The translations under genes and the position numbers were made by a program. Positions 22,401-34,400 of a stretch of 64,000 nucleotides of DNA are shown here, piece by piece. A model generated the notes under the pieces. That model had not been told where the DNA came from, ran no database searches, and saw nothing but the letters and a program-made list of their open reading frames with translations. Position 1 is the stretch's first letter. Every line of letters starts with the position of its first letter. Source of the DNA: Pratylenchus scribneri (taxonomy: Eukaryota > Nematoda > Chromadorea > Rhabditida > Pratylenchidae); assembly GCA_030063045.1 (NCBI GenBank), contig JAQSEB010000142.1, positions 248,001 through 312,000 on the forward strand, in the 5' to 3' direction.

Positions 22401-25400
22401 AAATCGAGTTCGATTTTTCCCAAGTTTTACCTCCTCAAAAAACATTGCTTTTTCAAATTGAAATTTTTAGAATTTTTTTACATAAAAATAATTCCCAAAT
22501 AAATAATTTGAATGAACACTCACATATGTTGGCTTTGTTCCAGCTAAATATAATTTATGGTGTGCTTCCTTGTGCATATTTAACTCCAAAATGTGCACAA
22601 TTACATTCATTTTCTCTTTTATATCATGTTTTTGCGGCAATTTCTGTTTTCTCTGCTGTGATAATTCTTTTTCCAAATTCTACAAAGAATAATTTAATTT
22701 AATTTAGTCTAATTTAATATTTCTTAATAAAATATTTTTGATGCATGTAGAGATGGCGTTTTTTTGGGCATTTTTTATGTGCCCGGAACCTGGCAGATTT
22801 TAAAACACAATCGGGCTCGGAAGCCTGCCTGATAATTTTTTCGTAATTTTCAGAAAACCGGCAAAAGGCTCTTTTTTTGCCGGGACCGGATAATTTTTTC
22901 TGAAAAAAAACCGGAAACGGGCCCGGAATATTTGGAAAACTGGACTATAGAGAGAAAGTTTTCGGCCATAATTCAACTAAGAATAAATTTATTCAGGAAA
23001 AAGTTATACCATTAAAAACCCAATGCCCTCTAAAAAGTCGACTTTGTAAATTTTTGAAAATTTTAAAAAAATTTGTAATATAAATGACATTTCTTCAAAA
23101 ATTCAAATTTATTACACTAAAAATTGTGCAATTTTTTAGAGACAAAATTTAAAAAACATCAAAATATATTGTGAATATTTTGGGCCTTAAAATGATATCA
23201 GTGACTTCCCAGATTGATTATCATTAGGGACCGGATTTAGATGCACTGAAAAGTGCCAACAATATATGCGCATATTTATGCACCAAAAAGGTTAAATTAT
23301 GCACCAAATTTGCCAAAAAAATGACAAAATATACATTTTGAAACCGGTTTTTAAACCACTAATTTTAACCTAAAAACACTTTTTCGCACTCTCCAATGCT
23401 GTGCATAAACCTCAAACAAAATATGTAATTTCATGAAAATCCAGTCCCTATTATCATTTTAACTATAATATGAAAAAATATCCTAATTATTGAAATATTT
23501 TCTAACGCATAGATCAATCATATTCAATGCATATTTGACCATTTTAAAAATTTCAAATTAATAAAATTGTAATATTTCCCCCGTACCTTCAGTTTTTCAT
23601 CAATTTTTGTGCCAATCAAATTGAATGCACCCTTCAATTGGCCCGGCAAAGTGTCCCAACTGTCCACATAGTCCAATTCATATTCAACCAATTTTGGGAA
23701 CAATTGAGTCATTGTGGACATCATTGAGGTCAAAAGTGCTTTGTCCTTGAGCATAAATTCCATTCCATGCTTCTTTCGATCAGCGACAAGGGCACTTAAT
23801 GTGTAAATGTTCAATTAATTTAATTAAAATATTGCCAAAAAATGGCTAGACTCCTAGCAGCTTTGACTACCCGGTACCCGCCACTGGTAAAAAGTAGACT
23901 TATTGATAAAAATAGAAGAATGTGGTAAATTCCTTTAGAAGATATGGATTTACCAGAAACTTATGGTAAATTTAGCCGATATTTTAATCAGAGTAATTTT
24001 ACTCGATAATTTTACAACATTTTTAAGTTATCGAACCCGAATTGGTCCTATCCCATTTTAGAGGGTTAAAAAGGTCTTTTTAGGAGGGTTATGGTCATTA
24101 AAGGGAGGTTGCAGTTAAATAACATTGTAAACCTCCAAAAAAGTTTCCAAGGTCTAATAATTCTCATTTCTTCAACTACATTGATCTGCCCCTTTTAATG
24201 ACCATTTCACCCTTTAATACCCTTATGAGTTATGACCTGCAACCCCCCCCCCCCCTTTATATTGGGAAAGGTTCAGACTTAAAATATATTTTGCACACCC
24301 AAACCCCCCCCCCCCTCTCTTAATGACTCTAACCAACCTATAATGAGCTTAAATCCTTAAATTTAACTGCAAACCCCCAAAATGTTATAGTACCTCCGAA
24401 TTTTGTGCATTGTAAAATATTTCAGAAATCCTATTAGTAAGCCTCTTATATCATTTTGTTTAGCTTTTTCTTTAGAGAAATTTAATATCAAAATGATTGA
24501 TCAAAAATTTAATTGGCCAAAAATTTATAGCCAAGGACGAAATCCTGCGATTTTTACCTATTTTGCCGCTTTTCTTCTCTCATAATTTTTTTTTTATAAT
24601 TTCTATCGAATTCATTATTTCTTTAAACTCATCGTAATCAAGACTAAACTTAACAAGAATATTAATTAAAAGTTAATTTGGCAAACAAAATTCGGGTGTA
24701 AAAATTTCCGCAGCCTCCTCTTACCTTTCCAATTTGGTCAAAAAATTTTCAATCGTTCTGTTTTCATTCAAATCCGAATGTTTGGACTTATTTCCCAAAA
24801 TTTTATCAATGATTTGTTGAGTGCTGCCCTTCAATTTTTCGCCATTGTATTCAACATAAGGAACTGAATCAGCGAATAGGTCAGGTATGAAGAAGCCGTC
24901 AGCAATTCGCTATAAAAATTAAATATTTAAATTAAATATTTTAATTTTCTAGAATTTTTGGTAAATTCAATGTTTTTTTTATTATCCAATTTTTTTTATA
25001 GCAATTTAAATGCTTTCTGAAATTTCTTGGTCAATGCAAATTAAGAATAATTAAAAATTTTAAAAATAATAACTTCAAGTAGGTCTAAAATTTTTTAATT
25101 AACAAGCAATTTTTTAATAAATTTCTAATTTTATTTTTTAATCGAATTTTAATAAATTTTCAAAGTATCATAAAAATTCCATTCAGTTTTTGTAAATTTT
25201 AAAAAATATTTCATTCATTTTTGACCAATTTTACCAATTTTAAAATTAAAAAATTTTATATTTTCTAATCGAATTTTTACTAGGAAAAATTTAGAAAATT
25301 TAAATAATAAAAATTTCATTTTTTTAAAATATAATAAAAATATATCATTCATTTTTTTTTTATTAATTTTACCAATTTTAAAATTAAAAATTTTACATAG

Positions 25401-28400
25401 AATTTTATATCTTTTTGCATTTTCAGCCAATATTCCAATGCCATTGATTTGGCGGACAATGTTGGAAGGGAGCTTGTCCTCGGAAATGTGATCAAATAGA
25501 CCACATCTTTACGATAATTTTCCACAATCAATTCTGAAAAATTAGGAATTTTCAAAAATGTGCCAAAAAAATACACCAACTTTTTGGGTTCAATCCCCGA
25601 TTGCCAGTTTTTGTGCTCCCCGAATCTCTTTTGTATTCATGCCGTTGGCTAAATTTATCCCACTTCTCCTTTAGCCAAATTCCACTTTTCACAAAGAATT
25701 TGCCTATTGGCATTGTGATGGCCATCCACGGATTGTAAATGTCGTAGAGTTCGCGATCCTCAATCACCTCAAAACGGCCAGTCTCCGACTTCATTTGGGC
25801 ATTGCTTTTGGCAAAAATTTTTCCCATGATGAGGCCATTCTTCTGCTCATCCGTGCTCAGAAGCCAAGGGGCTTTTTCAAATCCAATGTTGTTAGCGCCC
25901 CAAATTGCGCCGGTCATACTGAAAAAAAAAGAAAAATATTAATTTTACGAAAAATACAGAAAATTTGGCCAAAATATCGGCGTTTTTAAGGACTTCATTG
26001 TAATATTTTCCCTGCTATAAATCCTAACTTAACCGTAGATAAAATGCTATGAATAATTGCAACTTAAACTTTTGGCCTAAATATTTGTTCTTAAAAACTC
26101 CTTTGAATATATTTGATTTTATTTCTAAAATTCCGTAAAAAGATCCAATGTCAAGACCTGATCATTTCGGTGGGCGAATTGAACATCACACTGACAGCGC
26201 TGACCAATGATCTGAAAAAATTATTTTTTTTTCAAAATTGTCAACAAATTCACTGACTCTGGAGCTTTCGTTGAGGATTGGAAATATTGCATGATCAAGA
26301 ATACGATGCTGCTTATGATGGGTCCAATGCCCATTGAGTTGATTGCCAATCGCGAAGATTGTTCCACCTCCATTGTACGCCAAGTTTGCTTTTCCAGCCA
26401 ATTTATGTAGGCCCAATTCCGAGCTTCCTTAGGTTGCATTTGCTTATGTAGAGGCTTTTTGCCGAACCATTTTATCCACAATTTTGCATAATTTTCTTGC
26501 ATTTCCTGGGCCATTTTGTCTTGTTTTTCAACATTTGGCTTTGGAAAGAATCCATTCTCCATTTTATAGTGAAGACTTTTGATAATCTCATCCCTTGTTT
26601 TCATTAATTCAATCGGGACCATTGCAGCGGAAGTAACTGTTGATATCTAGAAGGAAACATTTTGAAAAGAAAATATTTTTATTAAAATATTCGGCAAACT
26701 GTGTTTAAATATTTTTAATTATAAATATTCACCAAATAAACTAATATTCCTTAAAACTTCAAAACATTATTTTAAAATATGTTTGCCAAATATAAAAAAT
26801 TCCCGTCAAATATTTTACAAACATTTTTTATAAAAATATAAGTCAAACATTAATCAAACATTTTTACTTAAAATGATCGTCAAACTATGTTCGCCAAACA
26901 TTAGTCAAACATTTTATTTAAAATGTTCGCCAAACATTAGTCAAACATTTTACTTAAATGTTCGCCAAACTATGTTCGCCAAACATTAGTCAAACATTTT
27001 ACTAAAAATGTTCGCCGAACATTAGTCAAACATTTTACTTAAAATGTCCGCCAAACTATGTTCGCCAAACATTAGTCAAACATTTTACTTAAATGTTCGC
27101 CAAACTGTGTTCGCCAAACATTAGTCAAACATTTTACTAAAAATGTTCGCCAAACTATGTTCGCCAAACATTAGTCAAACATTTTACTTAAATGTTCGGC
27201 AAACTATGTTCGCCAAACATTAGTCAAATATTTTACTCAAAATGTTCGCCGAACATTAGTCAAACATTTTACTTAAAATGTTCGCCAAACATTAGTCAAA
27301 CATTTTACTTAAAATGTTCGCCAAAGATTAGTCAAACATTTTACTTAAAATGTTCGCCAAAGATTAGTCAAACATTTTACTTAAAATGTTCGCCAAACAT
27401 TAGTAATACATTTTACTTAAAATGTTCGCCAAACTATGTAAGCCAAACATTAGTCAAATATTTTACTTAAATGTTCGCCAAACTATGTTCGCCAAACATT
27501 AGTCAAACATTTTACTTAAATGTTCGCCAAACTATGTTCGCCAAACATTAGTCAAACATTTTACTTAAATGTTCGCCAAACTATGTTCGCCAAACATTAG
27601 TCAAACATTTTACTAAAAATGTTCACCGAACATTAGTCAAAAATTTTACTTAAAATGTCCGCCAAACTATGTTCGCCAAACATTAGTCAAACATTTTACT
27701 TAAAATGTTCGCCAAACTATGTTCGCCAAACATTAGTCAAACATTTTACTAAAAATGTTCACCGAACATTAGTCAAAAATTTTACTTAAAATGTCCGCCA
27801 AACTATGTTCGCCAAACATTAGTCAAAAATTTTACTTAAAATGTCCGCCAAACTATGTTCGCCAAACATTAGTCAAACATTTTACTTAAATGTTCGCCAA
27901 ACTATGTTCGCCAAACATTAGTCAAACATTTTACTAAAAATGTTCACCGAACATTAGTCAAAAATTTTACTTAAAATGTCCGCCAAACTATGTTCGCCAA
28001 ACATTAGTCAAACATTTTACTTAAAATGTTCGCCAAACTATGTTCGCCAAACATTAGTCAAACATTTTACTAAAAATGTTCACCGAACATTAGTCAAAAA
28101 TTTTACTTAAAATGTCCGCCAAACTATGTTCGCCAAACATTAGTCAAAAATTTTACTTAAAATGTCCGCCAAACTATGTTCGCCAAACATTAGTCAAACA
28201 TTTTACTAAAAATGTTCACCGAACATTAGTCAAAAATTTTACTTAAAATGTCCGCCAAACTATGTTCGCCAAACATTAGTCAAACATTTTACTTAAAATG
28301 TTCGCCAAACTATGTTCGCCAAACATTAGTCAAACATTTTACTTAAATGTTCGCCAAACTGTGTTCGCCAAACATTAGTCAAACAGTTTACTAAAAATGT

Positions 28401-31400
28401 TCGCCAAACTATGTTCGCCAAACATTAGTCAAACATTTTACTTAAATGTTCGCCAAACTATGTTCGCCAAACATTAGTCAAATATTTTACTTAAATGTTC
28501 GCCAAACTATGTTCGCCAAACATTAGTCAAACATTTTACTTAAATGTTCGCCAAACTATGTTCGCCAAACATTAGTCAAACATTTTACTTAAAAGTTCGC
28601 CAAACTATGTTCGCCAAACATTAGTCAAACATTTTACTAAAAATGTTCGCCGAACATTAGTCAAACATTTTACTAAAAATGTTCGCCGAACATTAGTCAA
28701 ACATTTTACTTAAATGTTCGCCAAACTATGTTCGCCAAACATTAGTCAAATATTTTACTTAAATGTTCGCCAAACTATGTTCGCCAAACATTAGTCAAAC
28801 ATTTTACTTAAATGTTCGCCAAACTATGTTCGCCAAACATTAGTCAAAAATTTTACTTAAAATGTCCGCCAAACTATGTTCGCCAAACATTAGTCAAACA
28901 TTTTACTAAAAATGTTCGCCGAACATTAGTCAAACATTTTACTTAAAATGTTCGCCAAACATTAGTCAAACATTTTACTTAAAATGTTCGCCAAAGATTA
29001 GTCAAACATTTTACTTAAAATGTTCGCCAAACATTAGTAATACATTTTATTTAAAATGTTCGCCAAACATTAGTAATACATTTTACTTAAAATGTTCGCC
29101 AAACTATGTAAGCCAAACATTAGTCAAACATTTTACTTAAAATGTTCGCCAAAATTATACAACTTTATAAAAATATTTTCAAAAAATAAAAAATGTTCGT
29201 CAAATATAAATAATATTCTTATTAAATTAACTAATATTGTTTAAACATTTTTAATTCGATAAAGTATTACGAATTTGGAAAATAGTTTTAAAAATCCCTA
29301 TATCTACTGTAGACGGAAATTCTTAAAAATAATTCCTAATTATTAAATAAAATAATTAATTACTCACCACATTGAAGAACAATTGAATTGGCAATGCTCC
29401 AGGGAATGAGGCTAGCATAGAGAAATTGTAGAAAATTGAGCCCAAAGCGGCGATTTTGCCCGATTCAAATGCTTCCACCAAGGTCTTCTTGAAATGGTTG
29501 AGGCCTCGCCAAAATTTCTTGCCCTTCAATGATTCCAAATATTGTTTGATAATGGCCGAATCGAATGTTTCCGCCACCAATGGAGTCGTCGATTCCAATA
29601 TGGGTTTGATGACAAATTTGATGATTGTGATGATGGCAACACCAACATATGGGATTGGGCCCAATGCATGAGTGGCACCCAGTATGATCAGGGGAATCAT
29701 AAGAACATCCAGGAAAATGCCAATGGACCCACTGCCCAACACGCTCATTGCCACCGCGGTGCCGTGACCTAATATAAGGAATGTGATAATTTTAATTAGC
29801 ATTTCCCATTAATTATTACCTTCTGGGAAACGTTTCGTGTTCAACACAGCATTCATGGCCTGTGCTCCCAAACGAGCTCGTAAATCCTGGGTTGCCGCTG
29901 CCTTCCTACTACTCTCCTCCTTTTCTTCGTCCTCTTCCTCGTAGATGGCATAGCGGATTGGCTCGCTCAGCAAATGGCATTGACGATTTTGACGGATTTT
30001 ATTCACGGCATCGGCAATTGCCTCCCGTCGTGCTTTTTGAAGTGATTTTAGTTTGTCCTCAATGTTTTCCTTATTTTTCTCCATCTCGCTGGATGTGATC
30101 TCCTTGGACTGTTTGCGCGTAATCCAATTGAAAAGCCACTTAAAAAAATGGGAGAAAATAAATCTATCAAAAAAATAGTTTTCGTAAAATAAAAACCAGT
30201 TTTCAAAATTAATTAAAATTAAAACCGGTTATATTCCAAATTGTTTTTAATTTAAACCGATTTTAATTATAGTATAATTCTCGAAATTTAAACTAATTTT
30301 AATTTCAAATCGAATTGTTTTTAATTTTATTAAAATGGAAAATTTGAACCGGTTTCGATCCAATCGAAATTAAGCTGGTTTTGGTTTTTAATCAAACAGT
30401 TTAATTTCGAACATTAAATTGAACAGGCCAAAAATTAATCAGTACTTTACCAAAAAGTGGTAACACAATTTTGGCTAGTCCCACTTACCATGATTCCATT
30501 TCCAATGGATTTGCCCACTTTTTTGCTGGATTCAACCGTCCATTCCGCCGTTTTATGTACCCAATGCTTTTTTCCTTGGATTAGGTTATCCGCAATGTTT
30601 CGATGCACTTGGCCCATTCCTTCGATGAGGGTTTTCAGTTTGGTTTGGTCGCCTTTGGTGGCGATCAACTTTTCAGATTCCTCCTTGCTCAATTTTCCTT
30701 TCTTTTCAAAGCTCGTTGCCAATTTGTCGAATTCCGTTAGCTGTAAAAAAGTACATTTATTTAAAAAAATTTTTGTCAAAGTTCTTTTGTACTTTTAAAA
30801 GATTCCAATATTAGTTTTTTAATAAAATAAGCTCTATGAATTTTTTTTACTATTTTTTCAAAACTTTGACCTATATTATTCTACACAAAATTTGCGCATC
30901 AGGATTTTACGAATAAATCAATTTTAGAAATGAATATTTTTTAATAAACTTGATAGTCTTGGCTACTGATCGCGTTACTTAATAAAGAATTTATTGATAA
31001 AAATATGACCAAAAAAAGTATATAAAATAGGCAAAATCGGACAGTTTTTAAATTTTTCGGCCATAAAATTCTGACAATTTAGTTTTTATCTTTTATTTAA
31101 TTATAAAAAATGCTCTATAAAAGAGCTTAAACCAGGGCTAAAATTTTTATAAATAACAGCAAAAGTGAGATATTTACCAATTCTCAAAATTACACATTCT
31201 TTATTTTCATCTTAATTTTTTTAATTTAGTTTTAGTTTAATAATGAAAATTTAATCATTTTCTAACCTGATTTGATTTTCCTAATTCCATCAACTTTTCA
31301 TATTCATCCCTGTCCAGTTTTTCCATCAATGGCACCGCCAAAATTTCCTCAAGTTTTGGCCATTTAGCCGCCTCTTTTAAGTCCTCCAATTCCTCCTTGC

Positions 31401-34400
31401 TTAATATTTTTGTGTAAGATCGATTTTTCAATTCGCTCTCAAAACCATTGCCGGCTTTCTTCAACAAATTTTCCGCTTCACCATCAGTCAATTTTCGTTG
31501 AATTTTTAGCCAATTCAGTGTTTGCCTCAATTTGCCCCAACCATCCTCTTCACTGAGTGCCACCAATTCCTCATATTCCGAAAATGTTAATTTTTTGAAT
31601 TCGATTGAAGCCGGTCGAGCGTTGATGGCGAATTGAACGGTCTTAAGGAAAAAAATCAAAATTTTTTATTATTTTTTTGGAGGCCAATTAAAATTGTCAA
31701 TGGTTAAATAATGCGTTAGGCTACCTTCATAGATTTTTGCTTTAGGAAGCAATTAAGTTAAGAGATAGACCATTTCATTGACCGGGATATTTCCTTAGAT
31801 CATAGTTTAACAACCAATGGGCCAATTCAGAAAATGTAATATTCATTTTGAAGAACCTAATTGTTGTCTAAAAATGGCTTTCCAAATATTTTATAAAAAA
31901 GTGACTATTTTCACAAAAAAAATTGGTTTTTTTTTTATTTGAAATTAAATTCAATTTTTTGTGGAAATGGTCAATTAATTTTTATAATGTAGGATTTCAT
32001 AGAATTTAAAAAGGCCAAGAGGACAATTTGGTCTTTTCAACAGGTAAATCATTTTCTTATTTTGGTTATTTCCTTGCTGACAATTGAAGGTAAACTACGT
32101 TTGGATCCGACGCGTCGGAGTCAACAGGAGTAGGGTTTTTGGGTGCCTTCAAAAAATTTTTCTACTTGTCCAAAAATAATAATTTTTATACCAAAAGATA
32201 GAGGACACTTTTCTCCATCGGATAGTATCGTTTTAAAAATTTTGCCATCAAGGAAAAATTACTTCACCTTTGACAAACCCATATACTATAATCTACAAAA
32301 ATAGCTGGATCTCGTTTCAAAAACCTACGTTCATAATTGATACCTTCCCTAAGTTAAATAAAAAAATATAGTAGTAACCGTAAAAAAACGTTTTTTAATT
32401 TGTCAGAGTTCTTTCTGACCCTTGTCAAAGGCAAAGATAATTTTTTTAATTATTAATTTTTTATTAGAGAATTGCTTAATAAATGAACCCAATTTTAAAT
32501 CCATTATTATTAGGCACCTTCAAGAAATCGTATGGCTTATGCTTCTCCTCCATCAATCGTTTTGCCTCTCCCTCATGGTCCAAGCTAGTGGCCTCCTCAA
32601 ATTCGGCTTTTTTCTTCTCAGCCAATTCCTTGATTTCGGCTCGTTCATAGTCGGATGCGGCTCGAACACTGTTCACCATTTTTGCCATGATTTCATTCAA
32701 ATCATCCAAATACATGTCCATGTCCTCTTTCGACTGCATTTTGCCTTCATTCACCTTCATTTTCTTCAGAAAATCGTCCAAGTCAAATGCTTCCTTTTTC
32801 TCACGAAATATTGGCGTATCTTTAAAAAGGATATTTTTAAATATTTGACGAATAAAATAATCCATTTATTAGTGTAAAATTTGCTCTATGACTTATCATT
32901 CATGACTTTTTGGCCCAGTAAATAAAGAAAATATCCAATCCAATTTTGCGGTTTTTCCCTAAAATTCGATTTTGGACTTTCTCTATTTATTGCGAAATTC
33001 CCAATTTCATTTTTAAATTTCAAGGATTTTCTGAAACTGAAATCAACCTTGATTATCCTTATAGCTTTTATGACTTCCAAGGTGGCCGATGATGTTTTGT
33101 TTCTTTTTATAAAACACTTGGAATTCTAATCAATATATATTAAAATTTCTTCTAAGCTAAAAAGGAAACCTTCTTTACTCATTTCCTTCCCGTATAAAAT
33201 TTATTCTGGCTTAAACAATTATTTTTTAACATGAATATCATCCTTCATTCATTTAATGGGATTCTCACAAAGTGAAAATGGAATTAAAAATTGTCTCAAC
33301 ATTTAGTGGGTTTATGGTATTTTTTGGAGTAAAATATTTGATGGATAATAGAATGAGAAAAACATCGAAAATGGGGCAACATCAATTGTCTATCAATCCC
33401 AAAAATAAATATGGCAATAGTAATTAGTAATTCATTCCTATTCCTAGTCAACAAAAAAAGCGCTTACCATCCAGCAGGCCATCATTTTTGCCATCACATG
33501 CATTGATGATGTCGTCAAAGAAAAGTTTGACGCGTTCAATTATCCTCTTGTTTGTGAGCACATTCGTTTTGGGAATGTTTGACATGTCAAGGAGGGCACC
33601 TTCCCCAAATGCATCCTTCCCATGTTGGATGGCACCAATGCTGGCATATGTGTTCAGTGGGATGGTTGACTCCTCGTCATCATCATCGTCATCGTCATCG
33701 TCATCTTCTTCTTTTTTATGGGCAGATGAATGTTCTTCCTTTTTAACAATTTCTTTTTCTGTAGATGATTTTCTTTCACTTTCCTTTTGTTCTTCTTCTT
33801 CAATTTCGTCCTTAATTATTAAGAGAGTATTTTTTGAGCCAATCAATTAATTTTCATATTATTTGGCCCATTTTAAAATTTATTAAAAATAAAAATAAAT
33901 AAAAAAATATTTTTGGGATTTTTTATGAAATATCTGTAGCCTAAAAAATTACATTAGGAATTTATTCAATTACCCTTAAATCGGGACTTTATTTAGTCGT
34001 GCATTATATTTGGTGATTGCCAAAAGCAAAAAATGATTGCAAAAGCACAAAAAATGATTGATTTTAAAAAGTGGTTTTAGGAAAAGATAAGTTTTAAGAA
34101 ATTTTTTGCAAACACTAATAATTCCCTACTATCTACTAAATTGGGACTAAAATCCTCACCATTTTAATTATCAAAGTGGTTGAATCCTTTATCTCATCCC
34201 ATTAATTCCATAAAATTGAATGCTGGCTAAGATAGACCAAGTTGTCTGAGCCCGGTTCCGGGTTTTTTTCAAAAAAAAAATTACCGGGTCATCTTCCGGG
34301 CCCAGTTGTATTTTAAAATGTGCCGGGTTCCGGGCTCAAAAAAAATGCCCAAAAAACGCCGGGTTTTTGCCGGACTCTAGTATTTATTATTAATGCCTTA

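Noticed and set aside
27192..27470. Open frame of a 12-residue Cys/Ser repeat
   Set aside because: It comes from the 36-bp units of the intronic minisatellite and is antisense to the giant gene.
26825..29155. CRISPR-like spacing of repeats
   Set aside because: The units are contiguous tandem repeats without unique spacers, and the DNA is eukaryotic.
33488..33850. Serine-run open frame on the plus strand
   Set aside because: It is the shadow of the Asp run in exon 3 of the giant gene.
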